Source of the DNA: Murimonas intestini | GTDB taxonomy: Bacteria; Bacillota; Clostridia; Lachnospirales; Lachnospiraceae | DNA length: 64,000 bases | Direction of reading: 5' to 3' | NCBI GenBank assembly: GCA_003148945.1 | Contig: QGGY01000013.1 | Coordinates: 1 to 64,000 of the forward strand | In this document: positions 25,389 to 34,716 of the stretch, piece by piece | Layout of the letters: the number at the start of each line of letters is the position of its first letter | Numbering within the stretch: position 1 is the first letter of the stretch | Translations under genes and position numbers: made by a program | Notes under the pieces: model-generated | Database searches by the model: none | Told to the model about the DNA's origin: nothing | The model's input: only the letters and a program-made list of their open reading frames with translations

Positions 25389-28300
25389 CTAATTCATTTT
25401 TTTCATATTTTCAATACACTTTTCTACAAGTTTTACGTTCTTCTCACCAAATCGTTCGGAGATTTCACTAAAAAGAGGTTCCCCTGCATCCACACACCAA
25501 TTCTGTGACAGACGCTTGATGGCCTTTGGCGACTTTACATAGATAACTACCGTGTCCTTGCCCTCAGACCTGCGCAGGATCTGATACATGGACTCTTCCT
25601 GCCTGAGGTACTCCTCCATATTTTCAAACTGGATCCAGATTTCTCTGGGCAGATCCTCAAATGCCCATATTTTTTCGCAGATCAGCTTGCTGGCTTTGTC
25701 ATCCTCAGAAGATACACGGCCCCGTATAAATACCTTGGCATCCTCCTCCATCAGCTCCTTGTTGCCCTCATAATCTCTTGGAAACACCACGACCTCCACA
25801 GTTCCCAGAAGATCCTCTAAGGTCAGAAAAGCCATGGTCTTATTTGTCTTTGTGTGCTTAATAGTCTTTTCGGTGATCATTCCGCCGATGATGACCTTCT
25901 GCCCATCCAGCACCTTTGTTCCTCCTGTTTCCTCATCAAACTGGAAATCCAGAGTAGTATTGGATATATTTTTTCTCCACTTCTCCTCATACTTTTCCAG
26001 AGGATGGCCGCTTATATAGACTCCCAGGACTTCCTTCTCAAAGGCCAGAAGCTGTTCTTTCTCATATTCTCCCACATCGGGCAGCCTGATTTCAAAATCT
26101 TTTTTCTCTTCCTCGCCCACCAGGTCAAAAAGGCTCATCTGGCCTGCCATGGAATACTTTTTCGTCTGATTGACATTGTCCAGAATGCTCACATAGATCA
26201 TCATGAACTGTTTCCTGGTACCGCCAAGGCTGTCCAGTGCACCGGCCTTTATAAAGTTTTCAATTGTCCTTTTATTGACTTCCTTTCCCGTGAGGCGTTC
26301 AATAAAATCCGACAGGCTCCTGTATTTTCCTCCTGCGCTGCGCTCTTTCACGATAGCGTCAATGACCGGCCTGCCAATACTCTTGATCGCCGAGAGCCCG
26401 TAGCGGATAGAATCCCCGTCTACGGAAAAAGCGCTCTCCCCCACATTGATATCCGGGGGCAGTATGGCTATACCCATCTGGCGGCAGGTCAGGATATATT
26501 CTGCTACCTTGGACGGGTTATCAATGACAGATGTCATCAGGGCAGCCATGAATTCCAGCGGATAGTAATACTTGAGGTATGCTGTCTGATAGGATACCAC
26601 TGCATATGCCGCTGCATGTGACTTGTTAAATGCATACTTGGCAAAATCTATCATGTCATCATAGATTTTATTTGCGACTTTTTCATCGATCCCGTTGTTA
26701 ATACATCCGGGCACGCCTTCTTCTTCATTTCCGTATACGAAGTTCTGCCGCTCCTTTTCCATGACAGAGGCTTTTTTCTTTGACATGGCGCGGCGGACCA
26801 GGTCGCTCCTGCCCAGTGTATACCCCGCCAGATTACGCACGATCTGCATAACCTGCTCCTGGTACACGATACAGCCGTATGTCGGCTCCAGTATCTCTTC
26901 CAGCTGGGGGCAGTCATATGTGATATTATCCGGGTTGTTTTTGCCTCTTACATACTGTGGTATAAAGTCCATGGGACCCGGCCGGTAAAGGGATATTCCC
27001 GCTATGATATCCTCCAGGCTCTGAGGCTTTAATTCCTTCATGAAGTTCTTCATCCCGCCGCTTTCCAGCTGGAATATTCCCTCAGTTTTTCCTGTACCGA
27101 TGGATAAAAGAACGTCCTTATCATTATAATCAATATGGTCTATATCTATTTTCTTTCCTGTAGACTTCTCTGCCAGACGCACTGCATCCTGGATCACGGT
27201 CAGGGTGCGAAGCCCCAGGAAATCCATTTTCAGCAGTCCCAGCTCTTCCAGCGTCGTCATTGTAAACTGGGTCGTGATAGATCCGTCACTCGCCCTGGAA
27301 AGCGGCACGTACTCATCCACAGACTTCTGGCTGATAACAACACCGGCTGCATGCATGGACGTATGGCGCGGAAGGCCCTCAAGACGCTTGGACATGTCTA
27401 TAAGCTGCTTTACCTGCTCATCCTCCTTATAGGCACGGCGCAGGTCTGAACTCATGTCCAGCGCTTTATCGATGGTAATATTCAGCTCATTGGGGATCAT
27501 TTTGGCTATTGTATCACAGAGCGCATACGGCAGATCCATAACCCTGCCCACATCCCTGATGACACCTCTGGCCGCCATTGTACCGAAAGTGACGATCTGT
27601 ACCACCCTGTCCTTACCGTACTTGCGCACCACATAGTCAATGACCTCCTGGCGTCTCTCAAAACAGAAATCTATATCAATATCAGGCATAGATACTCTCT
27701 CAGGATTTAAGAAACGCTCAAAGAGCAGATTGTACTTGATCGGATCCAGCTTTGTAATTCCCAGTGTATAGGAAACAATGCTGCCGGCCGCTGATCCTCG
27801 TCCCGGCCCCACCATAATGCCATGGTCTCTGGCATATTTTATGAAATCCCAAACAATGAGGAAATAATCCACATAGCCCATTGTCTTAATTGTATCCAGC
27901 TCATAATTCAGTCTGTCCTTCAACTCCTGAGTCACCGGGCTGTATCTCTCCTCCAGGCCTTCAAAACAAAGCTTATTAAGGTATTCCCAGGAAGTATACT
28001 CTTTAGGGACATCATATTTAGGCAGTTTTGTCACGCCGAATTCTATATCCACATGACAGCGCATGGCTATCTTGTGTGTATTCTCCAGCGCCTCAGCCGC
28101 ATATGGAAAAAGAGCGGCCATTTCTTCAGGAGACTTTACATAATACTGGCCGCCCTCATAACGCATCCTGTCCTCATCAGCCAGCTTCTTCCCTGTCTGT
28201 ATACAGAGCAGGATATCGTGGGGCGCCACGTCCTCCTTATAAGTGTAGTGGACATCATTTGTAGCCACAAGTCCGATGCCTGTCTCTTTGCTCATCCTGA

Positions 28301-28871
28301 GCAGCTGGGGATTGACCATTTTCTGGTCCGGTATTCCGTGATCCTGCAGCTCCAGAAAGAAGTTATTCTCCCCGAAGATGTCCCTGTACTTCAGGGCAGA
28401 CTTCACTGCCTCCTCGTACATCCCTCTGACAAGATACCTCTGTACTTCTCCCGCCAGGCAGGCGCTCAGGGCTATGATCCCCTCATGGTACTCTCTTAAA
28501 ACCTCTATATCTACCCTGGGCTTATAATAGAAGCCCTCCACAAATCCTTTTGATACTATTTTCATCAGGTTGGCATAACCCTGATTATTCTCAGCTAAAA
28601 GCACCAGATGATAATACCTGTCATCCCCTGCCCCCTGCTCCTTATCGAACCGGGAACCCGGGGCCACATAGACTTCACACCCCAGAACAGGGTTGATCCC
28701 CGCCTCCCTGGCGGCCCTGTAGAAATCGATCACCCCGAACATGACTCCGTGGTCCGTAATGGCAGCGCTGTCCATCCCAAGTTCTTTAACCTTTGCCACA
28801 TATTCTTTTATTTTATTTGAACCGTCCAGAAGGCTGTATTCCGTATGGACGTGCAGATGTGTAAAGTTCAC
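25389..28871 (-). CDS. dnaE: DNA polymerase III alpha subunit
   Basis: This 1160-residue replicative polymerase is of the DnaE type. The N-terminal PHP domain (FTHLHVHTEYSLLDGSNKIK, SAAITDHGVMFG) precedes the palm, with GPGRGSAAGSIVSYTLGI and the catalytic PDIDIDFCFERR (~residue 400). Fingers follow, with YDDMIDFAKYAFNKSHAAAY, and then the C-terminal OB domain (VIIGGMITEKTIKHTKTNKT). The start is GTG with GGAGG upstream. Length and order are typical of clostridial DnaE, which works alongside PolC. Confidence 0.97.
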   Translation of the reverse strand: MNFTHLHVHTEYSLLDGSNKIKEYVAKVKELGMDSAAITDHGVMFGVIDFYRAAREAGINPVLGCEVYVAPGSRFDKEQGAGDDRYYHLVLLAENNQGYANLMKIVSKGFVEGFYYKPRVDIEVLREYHEGIIALSACLAGEVQRYLVRGMYEEAVKSALKYRDIFGENNFFLELQDHGIPDQKMVNPQLLRMSKETGIGLVATNDVHYTYKEDVAPHDILLCIQTGKKLADEDRMRYEGGQYYVKSPEEMAALFPYAAEALENTHKIAMRCHVDIEFGVTKLPKYDVPKEYTSWEYLNKLCFEGLEERYSPVTQELKDRLNYELDTIKTMGYVDYFLIVWDFIKYARDHGIMVGPGRGSAAGSIVSYTLGITKLDPIKYNLLFERFLNPERVSMPDIDIDFCFERRQEVIDYVVRKYGKDRVVQIVTFGTMAARGVIRDVGRVMDLPYALCDTIAKMIPNELNITIDKALDMSSDLRRAYKEDEQVKQLIDMSKRLEGLPRHTSMHAAGVVISQKSVDEYVPLSRASDGSITTQFTMTTLEELGLLKMDFLGLRTLTVIQDAVRLAEKSTGKKIDIDHIDYNDKDVLLSIGTGKTEGIFQLESGGMKNFMKELKPQSLEDIIAGISLYRPGPMDFIPQYVRGKNNPDNITYDCPQLEEILEPTYGCIVYQEQVMQIVRNLAGYTLGRSDLVRRAMSKKKASVMEKERQNFVYGNEEEGVPGCINNGIDEKVANKIYDDMIDFAKYAFNKSHAAAYAVVSYQTAYLKYYYPLEFMAALMTSVIDNPSKVAEYILTCRQMGIAILPPDINVGESAFSVDGDSIRYGLSAIKSIGRPVIDAIVKERSAGGKYRSLSDFIERLTGKEVNKRTIENFIKAGALDSLGGTRKQFMMIYVSILDNVNQTKKYSMAGQMSLFDLVGEEEKKDFEIRLPDVGEYEKEQLLAFEKEVLGVYISGHPLEKYEEKWRKNISNTTLDFQFDEETGGTKVLDGQKVIIGGMITEKTIKHTKTNKTMAFLTLEDLLGTVEVVVFPRDYEGNKELMEEDAKVFIRGRVSSEDDKASKLICEKIWAFEDLPREIWIQFENMEEYLRQEESMYQILRRSEGKDTVVIYVKSPKAIKRLSQNWCVDAGEPLFSEISERFGEKNVKLVEKCIENMKKMN

Positions 28872-28918
28872 TTAATCTTCTGTCCTCCTTTTCAAACACG
28901 CTCTAAGCCCGACATATG

Positions 28919-29866
28919 TTAAAAATAGAGCTCTCTTGAAGCCATATAGATAAATCCCAGGACTGCACCGGCAATAAACGGGACAGACAAAAATGTGCGT
29001 CCTCCCTCCGCTGTATCTTTATCCTGCATGATCTGTCTCATATGATCTGTTCTCCTGCAGTGTTTCATTATCCAGACAAGCACACCGAAAGCCAGGCAGC
29101 CTGACACTGCTGCAACAACTGTATAACCCCTGAGGGTATTAAAAAGCTCCGTCTGTGTATAGACATCAGTAACAGTTGTCACCGGCTGTCCCATGGCTGC
29201 CTGCATGTCCTGCAGCGCCTCGATCAGCGGCGGCAAAATCTTATTTGCAACAACGCTCCACCCATTTATAATAAAATGAGACAAAATCGTTGCATATATG
29301 CTGCCTGTTGCCTCCATAAGCGCACAAAAAACCACTCCCAGGAGCAAGGCATAAGAAAACTGGTTGAAATTCAGATGGGAAATTCCAAATGCTATACCAC
29401 AGGCGAGCGCCGCCTGCAGGAATCCTCTGCCCCGGAAAGTTCTGTAATAGATCCCTCTGTAAACCAGTTCCTCAAAAACCGCCGGAATTACCGCCATGGA
29501 CAGAAGTCCCAGCCACAGAGGCATATCAGTGAGCACACCAACAGTGTCATTCACATAGTTTTTAGCAAATATCATCGAGAACATATTCAGCCATGACACA
29601 ACCGGCATGAGAAGCGCAGTAAAGAGCACTACCATTAATGCTGTCGACAGATTAAGCCTGTTGTGGGGAATCCATTCTTTCACCTTCACTTTTGTTAACA
29701 CAATGTAGATCAGCGGCGGCAGTGCAAAAACCACTTCACTGAATATGGTATTCTCCAGCATATTCATTTCCGGCAGATACGGTGAGATCCCAAAGATCAC
29801 TGCCATAACCCAGAGAACTTCCACGAGAAACAGCCATCCGCCGGCTTTTGTCCTATTCTTCACCAT
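28919..29866 (-). CDS. CPBP-family intramembrane metalloprotease
   Basis: This ~315-residue protein with about eight membrane helices carries the CPBP (CAAX protease/bacteriocin-processing) motifs: PAVFEELVYRGIYY with the Glu pair, and GIAFGISHLNFNQF with the His. Such proteases cleave membrane proteins or confer bacteriocin immunity. The start is set at the ATG at 29866, overlapping the methyltransferase stop by 14 bases; a GTG three bases on is possible. Confidence 0.88.
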   Translation of the reverse strand: MVKNRTKAGGWLFLVEVLWVMAVIFGISPYLPEMNMLENTIFSEVVFALPPLIYIVLTKVKVKEWIPHNRLNLSTALMVVLFTALLMPVVSWLNMFSMIFAKNYVNDTVGVLTDMPLWLGLLSMAVIPAVFEELVYRGIYYRTFRGRGFLQAALACGIAFGISHLNFNQFSYALLLGVVFCALMEATGSIYATILSHFIINGWSVVANKILPPLIEALQDMQAAMGQPVTTVTDVYTQTELFNTLRGYTVVAAVSGCLAFGVLVWIMKHCRRTDHMRQIMQDKDTAEGGRTFLSVPFIAGAVLGFIYMASRELYF

Positions 29867-30464
29867 CCTCTTTATCCAATCCTCCAATTTTTCTGGCCAG
29901 CACATTTACCCACTGCCTGTCATTGCCCGGGCGTACATCGTCACTCAGCCATATATCTATGATCTCAAGTCCTCCATGCTTCTTCAGCATGGAATGGAGT
30001 TCTTCCGGTGTATACTTATTAAAAGTCCGTCCGTGTGCCTCCTCCGTGCCTTCCCCTTCAGGATACGACATATAGAGCACACCGTCAGGGCAGAGAGCCT
30101 TTTCAACCTTATCCATGATAATATCTATCTCTGATTTTGATACATGCGTAAGAGAGGCGCATGCCCAGATGCCGTCAAAGACCTCTTCAAAGTCCATCTC
30201 ACTGAATGTGAGGTTCAGGACTTCTTTATCAGTATAGATGCCTGCCAGCTCACACATCTGGGCTGAGCCGTCCATAGGCGTCACATAACAGCCCGCCTCC
30301 TCCAGCCAGACAGTATCCCTCCCGGATCCACAGCCCAGATCCAGAACCTCTGCATTTTCAGGCAAAAGTTCAAAGAAACGCTCCAGCTGTTTCGACATAT
30401 CCAGATCTACAGTAGCTTCATAATAATCATTGCTGTGCTTATCGTAATAATCAATAGAATCCAA
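29853..30464 (-). CDS. Class I SAM-dependent methyltransferase
   Basis: This 203-residue protein has a Rossmann methyltransferase fold: motif I VLDLGCGSGRDTVWLEEAGC, then VTPMDGSAQM, and a post-I segment IWACASLTHVSKSEID resembling the small-molecule methyltransferases of the tellurite-resistance/UbiE type. The start is TTG, seven bases after AAGGAG. It is translationally linked to the CPBP protease. Substrate unknown. Confidence 0.85.
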   Translation of the reverse strand: MDSIDYYDKHSNDYYEATVDLDMSKQLERFFELLPENAEVLDLGCGSGRDTVWLEEAGCYVTPMDGSAQMCELAGIYTDKEVLNLTFSEMDFEEVFDGIWACASLTHVSKSEIDIIMDKVEKALCPDGVLYMSYPEGEGTEEAHGRTFNKYTPEELHSMLKKHGGLEIIDIWLSDDVRPGNDRQWVNVLARKIGGLDKEDGEE

Positions 30465-30622
30465 AATTCTTCTCCTTTATTTTCCCGGGCAGCACTCCAA
30501 AGTCAATCCCGCCTGACCTTGGGGGCTGCCGCAAGGGTTAAATGCTTAAGATATAATAGCTGCCAATGGAGCTATTATATCAAATGTCCACACGAATAAC
30601 AAGAATGGAAGTAGTCCTGACT

Positions 30623-30675
30623 GCAGCTTTTTAATTTCATAGGAGACGAAGTTTCCAATGAAATTAAAAAGCTGC
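30623..30675. repeat. 18-bp perfect inverted repeat overlapping a terminator
   Basis: GCAGCTTTTTAATTTCAT (30623-30640) and its exact reverse complement (30658-30675) surround a 17-base loop. The right arm shares its outer bases with the adjacent terminator stem, so the two hairpins exclude each other. Confidence 0.75.
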
Positions 30676-30705
30676 GGAGGCATTTACCAAATGCCTGACC
30701 GCAGC
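30671..30705 (-). terminator. Strong terminator after the 77-residue gene
   Basis: Minus strand GCTGCGG, a 3-base bulge, GGCATTT, a short loop, AAATGCC and CCGCAGC, followed by TTTTTAATTT. It is the end of the transcript of the gene at 30749-30982. Confidence 0.8.
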
Positions 30706-30748
30706 CCTGTGTGCCTGCAACATCGCCTGATCTTCCTGATATGGCTTT

Positions 30749-30982
30749 TTAGCCATTGATCATGAAATTAACCAGCCTGTCAATGTCTTCCTTTTCATAT
30801 GCTATGATTTCCAGCTCCGGTATCTCTCCGTTTGAGAAAATGTTTGCCATTGATACATACTGGGAGAGCTTTGACTTCAGGTTGAGCCTGTCGCCCTCTC
30901 CTGTAACAAGTTCAACTTTTCCTGCACATTCATCTACGATCTTAAAAAATTTGTCAATATCTGTAATATTCTGTACCTTCAT
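30749..30982 (-). CDS. Conserved small hypothetical protein
   Basis: This 77-residue soluble protein includes DIDKFFKIVDECAGKVELVT, GDRLNLKSKLSQYVSMANIF and a hydrophobic C-terminus. It resembles small conserved Lachnospiraceae proteins of unknown function. The ATG at 30982 has GGAG nine bases upstream. It is flanked by a strong terminator, so it looks monocistronic. Confidence 0.7.
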   Translation of the reverse strand: MKVQNITDIDKFFKIVDECAGKVELVTGEGDRLNLKSKLSQYVSMANIFSNGEIPELEIIAYEKEDIDRLVNFMING

Positions 30983-31110
30983 TCCCAATAACTCCTTTCC
31001 TGCCCCATTGTCCCGGGTTCTCAAAACCCGGATCTGTTATTTGAATAGTTGCCACATTATTACTATAAACCACCTGTATGGCAAACGCAACGGATTTTTA
31101 TGAAATCCAG

Positions 31111-31485
31111 CTATTTTGTAGCAATTGCCTCAATCTCGATCAGGACATCTTTGGGAAGTCTGGCAACTTCCACACAAGAACGTGACGGATAAGGTTCTGT
31201 AAAGAATTTTGCATAAATTTCATTGATTTTTCCAAAGTCATCCATATTTTTTATAAATACTGTAGTCTTCACCACATTCTCCACAGATGTGCCTGCAGCC
31301 TTCAGAAGCTCCGCCAGATTGCCGATAGCCTGCTCTGCCTGAGCTGCTGCCCCCTCAGGGATCTCCCCTGTTGACGGCACTACAGGAATAACACCTGATG
31401 TATATACCATCCCGTTGACTTCAATTGCCTGTGAATATGGTCCGATCGCTGCCGGAGCCTTGTCTGTGCTTATGACTGTTTTCAT
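31111..31485 (-). CDS. ridA: RidA-family enamine/imine deaminase
   Basis: This 124-residue protein would hydrolyse reactive enamines made by PLP enzymes. Signature segments are APAAIGPYSQAIEVNGMVYT, SGVIPVVPSTGEIP and the C-terminal YPSRSCVEVARLPKDVLIEI, with the conserved Arg and Glu. AGGAGG precedes the ATG. Confidence 0.93.
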   Translation of the reverse strand: MKTVISTDKAPAAIGPYSQAIEVNGMVYTSGVIPVVPSTGEIPEGAAAQAEQAIGNLAELLKAAGTSVENVVKTTVFIKNMDDFGKINEIYAKFFTEPYPSRSCVEVARLPKDVLIEIEAIATK

Positions 31486-31512
31486 GATGATTCCTCCTGT
31501 AAATTATAAAAT

Positions 31513-32349
31513 TCATTTAACTTTCTTTATCCTGTTCTCTGTTATCTCGATCCTGCCATTCTTCAGCAGACGTCCCACTGCTCTCTTGAAGGCGGCCTTG
31601 CTCAGCCCAAATTCCCTCATTATGACATCCGGCGATACCTTGTCATTAAACGGCAGGACTCCCTCAAATTCTTCTATGACCTTCATGACATTTTCAGCGT
31701 CCTCGTCTATCTGGATATAGGCTTTCTCCCTGACAGTAAGATCCAGCTTTCCATCTTCCTTAACCCCTGTCACCCTGGCTTCTACCACATCTCCGGAGTG
31801 AAGCTCCGGCGGCATCACCTTTTTAGGTATGAGACCGGAATATTTGTTATCAACTGCCACAAATGCCCCAAACTCTTCACTTATAAGATACACAACACCT
31901 GTGACCTTGTCCTCCTTTTTATAGGGGGAATCTTTCTGGAGGTATTCATAGACATTCATTGTGGCGCACAGACGGCTGCTCTTGTCAATATAGACAGCCG
32001 CGAGGCATTTCTCCCCCTGGCGGACCCTTCTTGTCTGCTCCTTAAACGGCAGAAGGAGATCTTTTTCCAGACCCCAGTCCAGAAATGCACCGATATTTCC
32101 TACTTCCTTGACAGTGAGCACAGCTGCATCTCCAAGCTTCACAAGAGGTTCTCTTACAGTCGCTATAAGCCTGTCCTTTGAATCCTTATATAGGAACACC
32201 TCCAGCTCATCCCCGGCCGCTGCTCCTTCCGGCACTTCCTTGGCAGGCAGCAGCACCCGCTCCTGGGCATCAGCTGCTTCCCCCAGATAGACGCCAAAGT
32301 TTACACTTTTTACAATTTTTAGTTTTTGTCTTTTTCCTAATTCCAGCAT
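31513..32349 (-). CDS. cvfB: S1-domain RNA-binding protein CvfB
   Basis: This 278-residue protein has tandem S1-like RNA-binding domains (VGNIGAFLDWGLEKDLLLPF, LISEEFGAFVAVDNKYSGLI, DVVEARVTGVKEDGKLDLTV). A C-terminal winged helix follows (SPDVIMREFGLSKAAFKRAV, RLLKNGRIEI). CvfB homologues affect virulence gene expression through RNA. It lies nine bases after the thioesterase gene. Confidence 0.9.
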   Translation of the reverse strand: MLELGKRQKLKIVKSVNFGVYLGEAADAQERVLLPAKEVPEGAAAGDELEVFLYKDSKDRLIATVREPLVKLGDAAVLTVKEVGNIGAFLDWGLEKDLLLPFKEQTRRVRQGEKCLAAVYIDKSSRLCATMNVYEYLQKDSPYKKEDKVTGVVYLISEEFGAFVAVDNKYSGLIPKKVMPPELHSGDVVEARVTGVKEDGKLDLTVREKAYIQIDEDAENVMKVIEEFEGVLPFNDKVSPDVIMREFGLSKAAFKRAVGRLLKNGRIEITENRIKKVK

Positions 32350-32357
32350 ATTATCTC

Positions 32358-33062
32358 CTATTCAAAACGAACAACTGCATACGGCCTTCCAGACTCATCA
32401 CTCAAGGCCACACTGACTGACTTTTCTTCCTCGTAAACCCATGGGACTATTGTATCATGCAGAAGGGCTGCTTTACAATACTGCACCCTTATTTGTTTCA
32501 CAAAAAAACCTTCTGGAAGGAATTCCTGTGCCATCAGCACATATTGTCCGTTGTTTACATGCATATTTGTATCCAGATGATGCTTCTGTACCTGGATCTG
32601 TTCAGCTCTCCGGCCTTCCTGAGGCAGGCTGATCTTTCTGGGAGCCTTTTTCATAGGAAGCTCCTCCTCCAGCTGATATCCCCTGATTTCCTCCTCAGAT
32701 ACCTTAACAGGACGCCCTGTAAGGATATCCACGTATATCCAGAGTGAATTCGCATAAACGAGCAGTTCCTGATTCTCATTCATAAGCGTAAAATTCCTGT
32801 CACCATAGAAGCCGCTGAACCCATAGGGCCATGTCTGTACCCTGATATTCTCACCAAATACGGGGAGCCTGTTTATCTCTATCTGCCACGCTGAGAGCAT
32901 CCAGGCTCTTGAAGCCTCCTTCAGATGTTCTATCCCAAGCCCTATGGCCTCGGAATGGAACGTTGTCACATCCTGAAAATAATTAATGACAGATACAAGG
33001 CTCATCTCCTGCTTTTCATCTACCTCACTGTAACGCACCCTGCTGTCAAACTGATATACCAT
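32358..33062 (-). CDS. Acyl-ACP thioesterase
   Basis: This 234-residue double hot-dog protein has an N-terminal half with RVRYSEVDEKQEMSLVSVIN and AWMLSAWQIEINRLPVFGEN. The second half contains HHLDTNMHVNNGQYVLMAQE, the Asp/Asn/His region of FatA-like thioesterases. It would release fatty acids from acyl-carrier protein. The start at 33062 follows GGGAGG. Confidence 0.88.
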   Translation of the reverse strand: MVYQFDSRVRYSEVDEKQEMSLVSVINYFQDVTTFHSEAIGLGIEHLKEASRAWMLSAWQIEINRLPVFGENIRVQTWPYGFSGFYGDRNFTLMNENQELLVYANSLWIYVDILTGRPVKVSEEEIRGYQLEEELPMKKAPRKISLPQEGRRAEQIQVQKHHLDTNMHVNNGQYVLMAQEFLPEGFFVKQIRVQYCKAALLHDTIVPWVYEEEKSVSVALSDESGRPYAVVRFE

Positions 33063-33132
33063 TTTATAACCTCCCAAAATTTCCTGTCATAACAAAAGCG
33101 CCTCTCACTCATCCCTGTGAGACAAAAAGAAA

Positions 33133-33151
33133 GCGTTGCATAATGCAACGC
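33133..33151 (-). terminator. Terminator of first tRNA-Gln
   Basis: GCGTTGCA, loop TAA, TGCAACGC; on the minus strand TTTCTTTTTG follows. Confidence 0.85.
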
Positions 33152-33161
33152 CCCTGTGCAG

Positions 33162-33233
33162 CTGGGCTACAAGGATTCGAACCTTGAAATGACGGAGTCA
33201 GAGTCCGTTGCCTTACCATTTGGCGATAGCCCA
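33162..33233 (-). tRNA. tRNA-Gln (anticodon CUG), copy 1
   Basis: The 72-nt cloverleaf on the minus strand has acceptor TGGGCTA/TAGCCCA, anticodon stem ACGGA/TCCGT with loop CTCTGAC (anticodon CTG), T arm with GGTTCGAATCC, and discriminator G. The U1-A72 pair and G73 are tRNA-Gln identity features. CCA is not encoded. It is identical to the copy at 35910. Confidence 0.95.
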
Positions 33234-33285
33234 AAAGTATTGAAACTGAAAGGATCATACTGTTGAATCCTCACTGATCTTCAAC

Positions 33286-33314
33286 ATTCTACCATATGAT
33301 TCCCAAAAATTCAA
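33286..33314 (-). promoter_or_regulatory. Promoter of first tRNA-Gln
   Basis: Minus strand TTGAAT, 17 bases, TAGAAT, about 50 bases before the tRNA. Confidence 0.65.
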
Positions 33315-33357
33315 TACTTATCCCAAAATTTGCATAAAAATTGTTATTTTTTATATT

Positions 33358-34716
33358 TTACTGCCCGGACTTGCCGGAAATCTTATTTTCATCAGAAAAC
33401 CTGATCATGAAGCTGACTCCGGGCGTGCGGTTAACAACGCTGACAGATGCGCCGTAATAGTTGAAGATCTTCCTTGATATGGAAAGGCCCAGCCCAAAAT
33501 TTCCAGTTTTATCTTTATACATATTTGCAAAAATTCTGTCCAGTTTTTCCTGCGGAATAGAAGGTCCATCGTTGTAGATCTCCAGACTCCCTTCCCTGAG
33601 CTTTACACTGATCCTGGTGTCTGCATACCGAATGGCATTATCCAGTATATTTTCAATAGCCACTGTTAGTTTGTCAGCATCACACCTGATAAAAAATGGA
33701 ACAGTCTCCGTGTCCCAGTCCAGATCCGGATTGACCACTTTTATTCGTGATACAGTCTGTGAGACCAGCAGGCCCAAATCTATTTCTTCTGATTTATCTG
33801 AATATTCCAGAGAATAGCCAAGGGTGTTAAAATAGAGAAGCTGGTTTATTTTTCTGGCCAGCCTTGCAGATTCATCTTTTATAACTTGCGCTGTATTTTT
33901 TAATGAGCCAATATAAACACCGTCCAGTATGGCCTCAGCATGGCTCATTATTACCATGACCGGTGTTTTAAGATCGTGGGATATGCTTTGGAGAAAAACT
34001 TTTTCTTCCTGATCCGCCCTTCTTAAATCCTCCTGCATTTTATTCATGGCACAGGCCAGCCTCCCTGTCTCATCTTCCCTGTGTACATCAACAGGAGGGC
34101 CAAACTCCCTGGCTGCGATACTGGAAGTAAAATCTTCCAGCTCCTTTAAGGGACGTGCTATATTTTTGGCAATGATCTTAGACGCAAAAAAACCCGCAAA
34201 GATAAAAAGGCAGGAGACAAAAAGCACGATATAAAGGATAGTGAATTCAAAATCCAGCGGAGCAGATGAGATCAGATATCCCTGGGGAACAGAACTTATA
34301 ACAATAAGATATGTCCTGCCCTGAATACTAGTTTTAAATAATTTACCATTCATTTCCCCCTGTACAACCCCCTGCGCAAATTTGACAAACTCTTCCCGCA
34401 GCGGCCCCGTGTCCATTTCATACTTAGTCCCATATTCAGGGGAATTAGATTCTTGTTTTTCCGGACCCAGCCATATGAAATGATCACTCTCTTTTAAAAA
34501 CTCTGATTTTTCAAAAATCTGCTGTTCCTGAGGCTCCCCATTCTTCATAATATTATGCAGATACATCAGGTTTCTGCCTTCAGTCTTTTCATGAACTTTC
34601 TGAAAGACCACAAGATAAATCAGGCTGATGCATAAGATCAGGCCGAGGATCAGAGCTGTGAGTATCAGCCATATCCTGGCAGCCAGTGATTTTGTCTTGA
34701 TCATCTCTCTTCTCAT
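33358..34716 (-). CDS. Sensor histidine kinase
   Basis: The 452-residue protein has two membrane helices (AARIWLILTALILGLILCIS and FTILYIVLFVSCLFIFAGFF) around an extracellular domain (~40-165), then HAMP. The HisKA domain with SISHDLKTPVMVIMSHAEAI carries the phospho-accepting His, and the ATPase domain has IENILDNAIRY and GNFGLGLSIS. Its start overlaps the response regulator stop (ATGA). The stimulus is unknown; the exported peptide gene upstream is a candidate partner. Confidence 0.93.
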   Translation of the reverse strand: MRREMIKTKSLAARIWLILTALILGLILCISLIYLVVFQKVHEKTEGRNLMYLHNIMKNGEPQEQQIFEKSEFLKESDHFIWLGPEKQESNSPEYGTKYEMDTGPLREEFVKFAQGVVQGEMNGKLFKTSIQGRTYLIVISSVPQGYLISSAPLDFEFTILYIVLFVSCLFIFAGFFASKIIAKNIARPLKELEDFTSSIAAREFGPPVDVHREDETGRLACAMNKMQEDLRRADQEEKVFLQSISHDLKTPVMVIMSHAEAILDGVYIGSLKNTAQVIKDESARLARKINQLLYFNTLGYSLEYSDKSEEIDLGLLVSQTVSRIKVVNPDLDWDTETVPFFIRCDADKLTVAIENILDNAIRYADTRISVKLREGSLEIYNDGPSIPQEKLDRIFANMYKDKTGNFGLGLSISRKIFNYYGASVSVVNRTPGVSFMIRFSDENKISGKSGQ

